64,000 nt of DNA from Alisma plantago-aquatica (lineage: Eukaryota; Streptophyta; Magnoliopsida; Alismatales; Alismataceae), in the NCBI GenBank assembly GCA_963693085.1, contig OY856413.1, positions 544,840,379-544,904,378 on the forward strand, given 5' to 3'. Below are positions 23,157 to 34,518 of the stretch, in pieces. The notes below the pieces were generated by a model. The model saw only the letters and a list, made by a program, of their open reading frames with translations. It searched no databases and was not told the DNA's origin. Position 1 is the stretch's first letter, and each line of letters starts with the position of its first letter. The position numbers and the translations under genes were made by a program.

Positions 23157-26100
23157 CTAATATTGTGATCTTTTATCAATTAACAATCCTTCATTATGAT
23201 CCCCATGAACATACACGTCATTGTGATCCCCAGCTTCAATGTTTGGTGGTGTTGGCAACCCAACTGAGAATGGACTGGAGTCATCATACTTATCATAGTA
23301 CTCTTCTTCATCTATAGGATCTTCCATGAACTGTCTTTTACCATGAAGAACAACCAACCATTTATCATTTGCAGGATCATCGATATAAAATATTTATTTC
23401 TCGAGTGATGCCAATATGAATGGTTCACCCTTCTCGCCAATCTTTTCAAAGTTCACTAACGTGAAACCCAATTCATCCACTATAACTCCTTTGTTCTTGT
23501 CAACCCAATTACATTTAAAGAGCGGAATTCTGAAATCTACATAGTCAAACTCCCATATGTCTTCAATGAAACCGTAATATGACATTTTAGCTTCACGTGG
23601 ACTTTTATCCTTTGCACTTGCAAAAAACAATGAAGATGCTTGAAGGGTGACCCCACTATTTTGGATGACACTCTTATCATCTTGACGCTTTGTGTAATAT
23701 GAGAAACCATTTATGTCAAACCCTTCATAAGATATAACATTCAATTTTGGTTTAAAGGCGAGACATTTGATGGTTTCAGTAAGATTATCTGGTGTTTGAG
23801 ATAGTTGATGTAAGACTTTATCTTCAAACCACTTAATAAATGTCTTGTTATGCTCTCTAGCAAGCCACATTGTATTGGCTCGAGGATATTGTCTCTTGAT
23901 GAAATTGGTATGTTCCTCGATATAAACACTCACTTCGTGCATGTTGTGTAAAATATACAAGTGACCTTGCTCCAACTGCTCACAGCTGATTACTTTCAAC
24001 TGTGATCCCAAAACTCCTTTGCCAAAATGCTCCTCAATATTCTTGTCATTCACAGGAGCGTCATTACCACTCAGAAAGTCATTGCAAAAATCCATAACCT
24101 CTCTTGCCACATAACCTTCAATAATACTCCCTTCAGGCCGATAACGGTTTCAAACATCACCTTTAAAAACGCTCATGTATCGTTCAAAGGGATACATCCA
24201 ATGCAAGAAAAATGGTCCCAACATTTTCACTTCCCTAGTCAATTAGACAACAAGATGTACCATGATATCAAAGAACGATGGAGGAAAATACATCTCAAGC
24301 TGACATAGGGTAACAATCACTTCACTTTGCAAATTATCGAGAGTATCAAGGTCAATAACTTTGCTGCACAGACTGTTGAAAAAGAAACAAAGTCTGGTGA
24401 TTGCAAACCTTACATGCTTCGACAATATAGATCTAATAGCCATAGGAAATATTTGTTGCATTAGAGTGTGACAATCATGAGATTTAATACCTATCAACTT
24501 CAGATCTTTCATTGATACCAGTGTACGGATGTTGGATGAGTAACCCTGTGGCACCTTAACATTTACCAAGCATTCACAAAATGCTTTCTTCTCCTTTCTA
24601 GACAACGTGTAACAAGCGAGAGGGAAGTATGTTCTCCGATCACTTCTAACTACTTCTGTTAATTTTTTCCTTATTCCCATTTCACATAGGTCCATTCTGG
24701 ATTTTATCCCATCTTTAGTCTTACCTAGTATATTCAACAGAGTACCGATGATGCTATCACATACATTTTTCTCAACATGCATGACATCGATACAATGGCT
24801 GACTGTCAAAGAACACCAATAAGGAAGATCCCAAAATATCGAATTCTTCTTGAATAAAGACTTGTCACTCCTTGTGGCCATCGTACATTGTGATCTCTTA
24901 CCTAATTCATTGGTGATGTCTTTCACTCTTTCATAAACATCCTCCCCTGATATAGGTTTAGGTGCACTACGTTCCTCATTCCGTCCATTGAATGCTTTGC
25001 GCAACCTACGATACAGATGAAATTTTGGAAGAAAACTTCAATGAGTAAGATATACAGTCTTGCCACTGTGTTTTAGTCATATTGAATCAGTGTTCTCTTC
25101 ACATATAGGACACACTTTAGATCCTTTGACACTATATCCAGATAAATTCCCATATGCTGGAAAGTCATTCACAGTGCAAAACAACATAGCGTGAAAACAA
25201 AATGTCTCTCTTCGTGAAGCATCATAGGTCATCACACCTTCACCCTAGATCTTCTTCAAGTCATCAATCATAGGTTCAAGATAAACGTCAATATCATTTC
25301 CAGGTTGTTTAGGGCCCGATATCAAATACGACAATATAACATACTTATTTTTCATACACAACCAGGGAGGAAGATTGTATATAATAAGCATAATTGGTCA
25401 AGTTCTATGTTGGCTACTCAATGTCCCGTACGGATTCATCCCATCTATATAAAGCCCAAGTCTTAGATTCCTATCCTCTTCACCAAATTCAGGGTACAAT
25501 AAATCAATCTTCTTCCACTGTGGGGAATCATACGCATGTTGTAGGATCCCATCATTATTTTTCTTAACATCTGCATGCCACCTCAAAGTCTTCACATCTA
25601 TAGGATTGGTAAACAAGCTTTGAAACCATGGTATTATACGTAGATACCACATCACCTTGGCGGGAGAACCCATTTTGGACTCCCCCGAAGTCGTCAATTT
25701 ATACCTTGACGCACCACATTTCGGACAATCTTTCAAATCCACATAGTCCTTTTGAAATAATACACAATCATTCTTGCATGCGTGTATCTTCTTGGCCTCC
25801 ATTCCAATTGGGCACAACAATTTCTTTAACCGGTATGTTGAGATCGGCAACTCATTTCCTTCAGGAAGAATTTCTTTCAACAAAGACAACAATGACGTGA
25901 AGCTTTTGTCGCTCCATCGATTGTTAGCTTTCAGTTTATACAATCTCAACACAGTGCTAAGCTTCGTAAACTTACAACCCGTGTTTAATGGTATCTCAGC
26001 ATCATGCACAATGTTTCTAAATATGGGAGGTGGATTAGTTTTTGTGTGCTCTACCCCACAACTATCCAGCATCGCATCAACGATGTCTACTGGAACTGAT

Positions 26101-26417
26101 TCGTTCACATCTACATCATCAAAGGCAATTTCTTCTTCCACACAAGCACTGCTATCGACATCCACTGATTTCGGGTTTGAAATCTCTCCATGCCAGTGCC
26201 ATTCTGTATAGCCTTGTAAAATCCCATTGCACATGACATGACTTCTGATTTCATCATCAGTACTGACTTTCAAGTTGTTACCGTAATGCCTACATGGACA
26301 GTAAAACCTATGTCTAGGTTGTTTCCTATGTTCCTCGGCAAATCTAATAAACTGATCAAGACCAGAAATAAACTCTGGGGTGCAGCGATTGCGAATGGAC
26401 ATCCATGATCTTTCCAT
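23157..26417 (-). pseudogene. CACTA TNP2-type transposase
   Basis: The enzyme that cuts and moves CACTA elements. Start chosen at MERSWMSIRNRC (ATG ending at 26417), the usual N-terminus of the transposase-associated zinc domain (PF13963-like: FYCPCRHYGNN), conserved in copy 3 at 62470. The TNP2 core (PF02992-like) follows: DCPKCGASRYK, RWHADVK, WKKIDLLYPEF, NLRLGLYIDGMNPYG, then VYLEPMIDDLKK, CSLTVSHCIDVMHVEKNV. Next is a DUF4218-like part (MYFPPSFFDIMVHLVV, EGSIIEGYVAREVM) and a DUF4216-like part (YYGFIEDIWEFDY, FRIPLFKCNWVD, VDELGFTLVNFEKIG). All parts share one frame of 1,087 codons. Seven stops interrupt it (25398, 25245, 25077, 25038, 24243, 24150, 23394) with no frameshift. The final stop is at 23157-23159. 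Confidence 0.93.
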
Positions 26418-26557
26418 TCTATGATCAAAGAGAAAATAAGTATATATTACAACAAGATTAGGGTCTAGGGTAAACAGTTTAGAGTTTATGGTTAAAACTT
26501 TAGGGTTTATACATGTGATGTCATTCTTATATATAATAAATGTGTACCACCTATCCC

Positions 26558-26753
26558 ATTCTTGAACACCTAATCTCACTAGTAAGTGTATAATGTGTAT
26601 TTGGTTTTCAAGAAAATTTCGGTAGCATTTCCCCGCTGTTCTCTAAGTACATATGTACTTATAGAACAAACGGGGAAATGCTACCCGAATTTTCTTGAAA
26701 ACCAAATACACATTATACACTTACATCCTAAGTGAGATTAGGTGTTCAAGAAT
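26558..26753. repeat. 196-bp near-perfect inverted repeat (hairpin) upstream of the transposase
   Basis: The ends ATTCTTGAACACCTAATCTC and its complement match exactly. The pairing continues inward through AGTGTATAATGTGTATTTGG and GCATTTCCCCG to a central palindrome AAGTACATATGTACTT, with only small mismatches. The third CACTA copy has the same structure, also 196 bp, at 62157-62352. It lies about 140 bp upstream of the transposase ATG. It could be an ancient MITE carried by the family or a part of the element's promoter/leader. Confidence 0.9.
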
Positions 26754-27505
26754 AGTCTCAAACTGGGGACTATCCAAGATTTACTCCTAATGAGTAAATC
26801 TTGGATGGGTTTCTAGGCCAACATAATATAACACCAGTCCCTTGTTCACAACCCCATTCAACACACAATTTTCTTATAAAAACACTTGTAGACAGCCATA
26901 ACAACATATCAATGCTTCCTAAATTAATCAATGTATTATTTTATAACAAAAATCGTTCTGGGTATAACATAGCAAAAAACTCAACATGTCACAAAAAAAC
27001 ATGTCCTTAACCTAATATATAGATATTTGTAACAAAATTCATTAGGAAGACCATTCACAGATATTTGCAACAAAACATGTCCTCAATACAACATTATTTA
27101 AAAGATATGATGTTCATGTGACATCAACTTAGGGTTACAACAACATAGAGAGAGAAAGTACTCTATCATTATAATAATCACATAAAAGGCTATGTACCAT
27201 CATATATTACTTGCATTAGGGTTAGGTTAAGAATTATAACTGATCTTTTCATATATGATTAGAAACTCTTGATGAATTATAACTGTAGTATATGTGTTTC
27301 AAATAATGTTGTTTGAAATTCAATGGAGGCTCACACTTCTAATCGATACACATTATGTAGCATAAGAATTCATGTTATATATGTTATACTACAAACTAAT
27401 TCTGTCACATTCTCATAAACCAGGTTGATTTTAGTTTTGGGCTTCTCAAATATTAAGTCCTGGGATGAGTAGGCGAGCAGGTACCTTTTGATCAAGAAGA
27501 TGAGC
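26754..27505. other. CACTA upstream/leader DNA, no gene
   Basis: AT-rich sequence between the hairpin and the solo LTR. It includes the small palindrome GATTTACTCCTAATGAGTAA (about 26779-26801), which is shared with copy 3. No coding region is recognisable. Confidence 0.6.
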
Positions 27506-29449
27506 GATGCTGTAACATCCCTGACCTGGGTTATGCCTTAACCCTAGGTATTTTTCTTAATAAAGTTAATTATATGCTTTCTCTGATTTCTTGAAAAGTA
27601 ATTAAGGTTCAACGGGAACTTTTGTTTCAATTTTAGTCCTTTTCGAATAATGTTGAAACATTATTTTGCTTGTTTTGGACTAAAATGCAAATTAACCAAG
27701 TTGAGGGGTTAAATTGCAAATGTTACATGATAAGATGTTCCTCATGTGTTGAAGCATCAGGAGAATGAAGATGATGCAGAGATAAGGCTTGTGGTAGCCT
27801 GAGTACCAAGAAAGAGCTGAAAAATCAATGTTTGTGCATCAAAACCTAATTTTGGTGTAATGTGCAATTTACCCAAAACCTAGGGTTCAATATGCAAATT
27901 ACCACTTCAAAATAGTCCCTAATGTTTCTTGGCATCATGTAGAGCAAATAAAATGAGGGGGGTGCCTCATTTGGATCACTTTGGAGGAGAGAGAACCTTG
28001 ATATTAAAATAATCAAGATTTAAGCATAAATTGGAACTTTACTTCAATTTAAAGAAAAAATAAATATATTAATTGAAGAGCCCTTCAAAAAAAAAGGAGA
28101 GGGATGATTTTTCAAAAGAATGGACGACCATGTGCCTTACAAAGTCACGAAAATATCTCAAGCAAGTGGATAACCCACTCACATTATTAAAAGAAAAAGA
28201 AATATCCACTAACTTATGGATATTATTATTATAAGGGTTAAGGTACTTAATTTGTTTTCTTTTAATTCATTGATAATTGAGTGGAATATGAGGCAAAGGG
28301 GATAGCCTCGTAACCAAGGAAGGGAAGGGGGAAAGTGGCAAGGAAATGGAGGAGATAATCCCTACTTTCTCTCTCTTAAATGAATTTTCAATAAAATTCA
28401 TATATATGCTCCTTTATCCATGAGTTGAAAGGGAATTTCGAATCCACTTTCACTTTTTACTTGCAAAAATGACCAAGGGAGCTTGGAGAAATAGGAGGAC
28501 GACCCCCAAACTTTTGGTAAGCTTCTTGACCTTCGTTTACCTTGATACCATGGTGGAAATCGAAAATCAATGCATGATTTCTTCATATCTCGATCCCATC
28601 TTCAATTCTAACCATTTCTTTTCACTCAAAGCTTGAGGACGAGCCTTGGGATAGTGAAAGGAGTTGCATCCACCATTGTTGACGTGAGATTGAATCTTTG
28701 AAGCTCAATTGGAGGCGGGTTTTATAACTTAAACCCTTGAACTTTGTTATTGATTCCATATCTTTATCAATTGTTGATTCCTTCTTTATTCCCGAAATTT
28801 TATTTGAATGATTGGTGAAATCACCATGGAAATTACAACAAGTTTCATGGGTTTGTAGCTTGAAGATGATGATGTCATCTTAAGCACACACCTCAACATG
28901 GGCAACCTATTTTCAAAACCGATTGAGTTAATCTGGTTACAAAACCGAATGGATAATTGATTTCAAGACCGAATGGGTAATTGCTCTCAAGATCAAATGG
29001 GTAATTGATCTTAAGACCAGTTGGAGATACTTGCTGATGTAGTTGGACATTGATCCAATGGTCCTAATTGATTGGTTGAAGGAAACCCTATATGCCCAAA
29101 CCGTTTCAAAACCATTTGGTGTTGAAATGCCAAAACTGAATGGAGATCTAAAGTGATCAAATCGTTTGGAGATTTAATGTGATGATTGATCCATCGATCC
29201 AATGGTTGATAATAGTGATTATCAATGATAGGTACAAAGGTTGAAATCCTAAAGTACCTAGATGATCAGTACCTTTAGAATGGTTAACCCTAAAAGCTTA
29301 TGAAAGTAATGTCTCAATACACTATGTCAACCATAGTTGTACATATTTGATTGAAAGGTCGATGAAACCTAATCAAGTTGAGTGGATGATAGAAAGGAAT
29401 TCATACATGAGTATTAATTATGAAGAATATGTGATTAGGGTATGATCCT

Positions 29450-29780
29450 TAGTAAAGAGATCATGAAACCCTAATCGAGTGGGTTAATAAGCCATAATCC
29501 TAAAAGTTGGGCAATCCTGAGTGAAACCCTAGTCTAGAGTAATGATGTAACCCTAATTTAAGGTGATGATATAAGAAACCCTAATTATGGGTAATGGAAG
29601 ATGAAACCCTAATTGGGATAAATAGTAAACCCTAATTATGGGTAATTGAATGGAAACCCTAATTAGGATGAATAGCAAACCCTAATTGTGGATAATTGAA
29701 TTTAAACCCTAATTGAGGGTGATGTCATGTGAAACCCTAATTGAGGGTGATGCCATGTGAAACCCTATGTAATGGTATGA
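29450..29780 (+). repeat. Telo-box-like AAACCCTAATT cluster in the solo LTR
   Basis: At least ten AAACCCTAAT or near words spaced about 30-40 bp apart, joined by GGGTAATT- and GGGTGATG-like linkers. Spacing and linkers suggest a decayed tandem array. This is not telomeric DNA, which would be uninterrupted TTTAGGG. Confidence 0.75.
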
Positions 29781-30660
29781 TGAGGATCCCTAATATAGGG
29801 TGAAGGTATGTGAAACTCAAATTTTGAGTTATAATAAGTGAAGCCCTAATCTTAAGCAATATGATGATAAACCATAACCCTAATAAGAGAAACCTAATGA
29901 TAAAATAGTGGGTATTACCTTATAAAGATGAAACATCTCAAATGGTTGATCATAGGAAACTTTACAGTAAGCAATGCCTTAACCTGAAATGAGTCCATAT
30001 CATTGAAAATAGTTGGACCATTCTTGTGTGTGACCTATGCACTTCATGGTAAAAGTGGTAGGTTAGTGGATGAAAGCATTAAGATGGGAAATACCTTAAT
30101 CCAAGATAAGTTGATAACTCAAGTAAGTTGGAAGTGATGAGGAAAGTGATACATCCATATATGATTGATATCACTTTTAGCATCCCAAGGTTGATAAGCA
30201 TTGATGTACCTCAAATCGAATATACTTGGATAGGAAACACATGAAGTATGTTATGTAAATTGTTACAATGAATTGTAATGAGTTTGATATAGTTTGATAA
30301 GAATAGTCTAATATACCTTGAGAATGGGGTTAAGCTAAACTAATGAGTATGATGTAATCATACCATGATAAGGATGAAAAATGAACTCATACCTTGTATT
30401 GATAATCATTTAATGATAAATGTTAAAAGTAATAAACATGATTGAATACTCGAGATGTTAATGGATGCTCCTAGAGGTGTGGAGCAATATATTAAGGTTG
30501 ATTTGATAAATATGAAATCCTAATTAATGTGATATGGGAAACCCTAACCCTAAATTGGGTAATGGGACATGAGAAACCCTAATGTGACGTGAATAGTAAG
30601 CCCTAACCCTATTGAGGGAATAGTGGTGTTACTATTGTATTACATGAGGTGATATGTTAT

Positions 30661-30835
30661 TGTTGCCTAGTGAGAGGTGACAAGATGTGTAATGGCTTTG
30701 TGAGCCATATGATTAGATGTTGCCTAGTGATAGGTGACAAGATGTTTAATGGCCTTGTGAGCCATATGATTAGATGTTTCCTAGTGAGAGGTGACAAGAT
30801 ATTTTATGGGCCTTATGAGCCATGAGAACAATTGT
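30661..30835 (+). repeat. 57-bp tandem repeat, three copies
   Basis: Units start at 30661, 30718 and 30775 with TGTTGCCTAGTGAGAGGTG or a close variant, followed by ACAAGATGT and GTGAGCCATATGATTAGA. A fainter fourth unit follows. No coding role. Confidence 0.85.
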
Positions 30836-31026
30836 GGCATAGTGAAAGGTACCAAGATGATTATAAAAGTTTATTGTAAGAAATGATAACATTTTAATTA
30901 ACTTAATAAAAGGAATAATTGTATTCAATAAAGAATGTGAAAAGCTATGAAGGCTAACCTCAGTGTTCAGAGCCTAGAGAAGGATGTGATGATCAATGAT
31001 GAGTTAAAGGAATTTATATCCCATGA

Positions 31027-31625
31027 TCTGTGTAATAAGGATTGGTAGAGTCCAATGCCTGGCTATTTAATCAGGAGTGGTTAGAGTCCACTGCCTGGAT
31101 GTGTAATCAGGATTGGTTAAAGTCCAATACCTGGTAGAGGCATGAAGCCTGTAATCAGGAGTGGTTAGAGTCCACTGCCTGGCTGTGTAATCAGGATTGG
31201 TTAAAGTCCAATATCTGGCAGAAGCATGAAGCCTGTAATCAGGAGTGGTTAGAGTCCACTGTCTGGCTGTGTAATCAGGATTGGTTAAAGTCCAATATCT
31301 GGTAGAGGCATGAACCCTGTAATCAGGAGTGGTTAGAGTCCACTGCCTGGCTGTGTAATCAGGATTGGTTAAAGTCCAATACCTGGCAGAGGCATGAAGC
31401 ATGTAATCAGGAGTGGTTAGAGTCCACTGCCTGGCTGTGTAATCATGATTGGTTAAAGTCCAATACCTGGTAGAGGCATGAAGCCTGTAATCAGGAGTGG
31501 TTAGAGTCCACTGTCTGGCTGTGTAATCAGGATTGGTAGAGTCCAATGCCTGGCGGTGTAATCAAGATTGGTTAAAGTCCAATACCTGGCAGAGGCATGA
31601 AGCCTATAACCAAGTGATTGGCATA
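31027..31625 (+). repeat. 84-bp tandem repeat array, six full units plus partial ends
   Basis: Unit starts at 31067, 31151, 31235, 31319, 31403 and 31487, exactly 84 bp apart. Each unit has two related halves: GTAATCAGGAGTGGTTAGAG with CCACTGCCTGG, and GTAATCAGGATTGGTTAAAG with CCAATACCTGG plus GGCATGAAGCC. Half-units continue on each side. The open frame on the opposite strand through the array only reflects the period being divisible by three. Confidence 0.95.
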
Positions 31626-32556
31626 GTCCAATGCCTAGATATAATTGTCTAACAGAAGACACCAAGATGGTTAGACACTCGGTTTGTTAGAGAGAGGTCC
31701 CAGGATCGAGCCCAGGCCACGGGATGAATAGAATGGCCAATGTTTTTTAAAAAAAATGTATGGAATAATTCAATATTTGTTTAGCATATTGGCTAAGGCC
31801 AACATATGAAAATAAGAATGAATCATGGGTGACATATTAGGATAATAAGGAAAAGCTTGAGATGTTGAAATGATATGGTAGATAAATGATATACATGTTC
31901 TTCCTATTCCTTATTAAGAGGATAGATGGTTTATTATTCTATCATAAATAGTTGGAATGCTTTAAAAGATGAGAATACTTTAAACTGCTTATCCTCTGCC
32001 TAGTTTTATATTATTAAACTGCAATAATAATGTTTTTGGCGGAGAGTTATATCTTTCGCTGGGGCAATTACAATTGTCTCACCCCCGTGGGATCCAACAT
32101 TTTTAGGTGGACAAGAACGGAGGAGACTGAGAATATCTTGCAGAGGAAGAACATCAATAGCAGCAAGGAGAACAGTGACAACTCAAGTTGAGTGTACTGT
32201 CTGTTGTGTCTTGTAGATAGAAGTCCTCTGTGTCGTCTCTGTACTCTCAGGTCCTCGGAGTTAGTAGTTAGTTCTTTTAATGTATCGATATGAGATTTTG
32301 GCTTGATGCCTTGAGATTTTGAGTTGCTTAAGCATAATTCTGACAAAGTAATTGTTGTATATAATTCTCGAGAAGAGATAGTACATGTGATATGCTTATG
32401 AACTAGGATGTAGATGATATACATTGGTTCTTGATAAAAGAGTTTTCCTGTGTATGGACCTCTTTGCAAAAGGTTTAAATTTTTAGTGTTTTTTGTTAAT
32501 CCACTGTGAATGATACACTTCCACATTAGTTAATCTTGTTTTTATGAGTTGGATGC

Positions 32557-32960
32557 CACAGGAGTAGAGGCGGAGAGAAAGCGAGCAGGTCACAACTGGG
32601 AGGAGTGACGGCGGCGAGCAGGGAACAGCGGTGGCAGCATCGAGCAGGGAGGAGCAGTGGCAGTGGCGAGCAGGGAGAAGGAGTGGCACAACGGCGGCGA
32701 GCAGGGAGCAGTAGGGAGCGGAAGGCGGCAGTGAGCAGCTCATAGCTGGGAGGAGCGGAAATAGCAAGGAGGGAGTCGGCGAGTAGGGAACATCGGCAGT
32801 GGTGGCGAGCAGGGAGGAAGGAGCGGTGGTAGTAGTGAGTAGGGAGAAGGAGAGCGGAGCGCAGTGGCCGGAGGACTAGCAAACGGAGGCGGCGAAGGTG
32901 AGCGGCGGCACAGGAGCAGTGAGCGGAGGAATCGTCGCCGGAGCTTAAACCCTCAAAATT
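32557..32960. repeat. GC-rich degenerate GGCGAGCAGGGAG minisatellite
   Basis: Much GC-richer than its surroundings. It has about ten imperfect copies of GGCGAGCAGGGA(G/A) spaced 15-50 bp. It lies in the CACTA leader region; copy 3 has a GC-rich stretch at the matching place (about 60620-60910). Open frames on the minus strand (Leu/Pro/Arg/Ser-rich) look like repeat translation. It could be a first exon or promoter island of the transposase gene, or captured DNA. Confidence 0.6.
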
Positions 32961-33319
32961 GAGATGAATGATACAGAGAAAGGGGAAGAGTCGGGCTCAC
33001 GTGGGTGCTATTAAATTAACATTAGGTGTCAGTTATTAAATACAACCGACACATAAAACTAAATGGGTCGGTTCTACAGAAAAACTGACACTTATTCTCA
33101 ATGATAGTCGTCAGTTTTAACTAAAAAAAACCAACGTATATCTACATATGCCTATTAAAAAAATTGTTCTCGATTAATGACCATAGTCGTCGGTTTATAT
33201 AAAAAACCGACGCTCAAAGGGTGTGAAAAAGTTCCCGTGGACAGCGCGGGAAAACCCATAAGCGTCGATCACTGTTGTAAAATTGACGACCAAAATGTGC
33301 CCAATTTTTGTCTCGCGAA

Positions 33320-34510
33320 TAGACCTGTCAAATTGGGTCAAAATCCGCGGGCGCCCATGGGTCGACCCGTTTAAGTTGGGTTTGGGTCCTAAAATTTACC
33401 ACCCGCTGAAAAACACCCAGACCCATACCCACCCGTTTAACTAGCGAGTTTCATGGGCAATCCGCAGGCACCCGCGGGTGACCCACTTTATTACACTGAT
33501 TTTATTAATAAAAATAATTATATAAGATTTAGTTATCAGTAAAAAAATATACACACGTTGCATATATGAAACTTACCGCTTGCTTGCGTTTGCGTCCAAG
33601 CCACTACCACTTGGTAGTAATAGGTAATATATATAATTTTTTTTGAAGTCTAGTAATAGGTAATATTAAATATGTCTTATACTCTTATCTCAAATTTTAA
33701 ACCACAACCAAGTTAACAAAACACATAGATTGGTTTATAATATTTTTTACTCATTAAATAGTTTGTAAAATTTATTCTTTTGTATTATTTTGTGAGAATG
33801 GGAGGCATACATAAGGTTGTGTCATCGTCATACTACAAATTAAAAGGGTGTGGAGTTGTTGGTTGTATCATCTTCATATTAAAAATTAAAAAGGGTGTCG
33901 AGTTATTGGTTGTCATCTTCATACTGCATAATAAAAGAATGTGGAGTTGTTGTTTGGAACATGCCAAAGTTTTAGTCTTTTTTCAGTTCTCTGATTTATA
34001 CCCCATCTCATTTGGATGCCTCCTTCATAATATACATTGTTCAATTAATGTTTAGTTGTTTGGTATAGGTGGTCTTCGCTATTTAAAAGATGTATGCTTT
34101 TGAGTTAATCTTCTAAAATATGTATTATATTTGCTGTTCTAGCTTCTATACAATACTGGTAATTAATTCAGCCAGTCGGAGGTTTTTCTTTACTAGAATG
34201 TAGCATCTCTGCCCATGGGTGTATTGTTGTTTGATGCTCTTCTTATAGAAAAATTTTGGACAAATGAAAAAGGTTTACATGCCAATCTGATTGTTTTGTG
34301 CCATATCTTATGTAAACAAACAATAGCATGGTATTTTTTTTTTAAAATTTTATATGGGCACCCACGGGCAACCCGCAACCCGCTGGGTCGGGTTTGGATT
34401 TATCTTTCTTCCACCCGTTTAGAACTGGGTCTTTTTGACCCGCACCCGCGAGACCCAAACCCGCAACGACCCAACCCAAACCCAACCCACCCACCCGTTT
34501 GACAGGTCTA
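33320..34510. mobile_element. hAT-like non-autonomous element with 8-bp target duplication
   Basis: The ends are TAGACCTGTCAAATTGGGTC and, inverted, TAGACCTGTCAAACGGGTGG, giving a 13-bp perfect terminal repeat. Flanks are CTCGCGAA (33312-33319) and CTCGTGAA (34511-34518), an 8-bp duplication with one change, diagnostic of hAT. The subterminal zones are full of ACCCG/CGGGT words. The core is AT-rich with no transposase. Copy 3 of the CACTA (about 60372-60400, reverse strand) shows the site without the insert. Confidence 0.9.
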
Positions 34511-34518
34511 CTCGTGAA

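Larger units (their letters stand above)
27511..32551 (+). mobile_element. Solo Gypsy-type LTR inside the CACTA element
   Basis: It begins TGTAACATCCCTGACCTGGG, nearly identical to the start of the neighbouring Gypsy LTR but on the plus strand. Near its 3' end it shares the GAGAGTTATATCTTTCGCTGG and CTGTACTCTCAGGTCCT blocks of that LTR. No primer site, gag or pol adjoins it, so it is a solo LTR left by LTR-LTR recombination. GATGC stands at both edges (27506-27510, 32552-32556), which fits a 5-bp duplication but makes the LTR end in TG. The alternative end is CA at 32560, without matching flanks. It is much more diverged than the LTRs at 5405 and 14684, hence a different or older subfamily. 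It contains several internal tandem repeats. Confidence 0.82.

Noticed and set aside
25628..26236. Plus-strand open frames of 64-145 codons opposite the transposase
   Set aside because: Shadows of the minus-strand transposase gene; the recognisable domains are all on the minus strand.
29450..29780. Interstitial telomere array
   Set aside because: AAACCCTAAT words are separated by 20-30 bp of other sequence; there is no uninterrupted TTTAGGG run.
31067..31546. 159-codon open frame on the minus strand
   Set aside because: It is a translation of the 84-bp tandem array, open only because 84 is a multiple of three.
31027..31625. CRISPR-like regular repeat array
   Set aside because: Units are contiguous 84-bp tandem repeats with no unique spacers, inside a plant LTR.
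32526..32882. Open frame for a Leu/Pro/Arg-rich protein on the minus strand
   Set aside because: Composition follows the GC-rich GGCGAGCAGGG repeat and there is no family signature.
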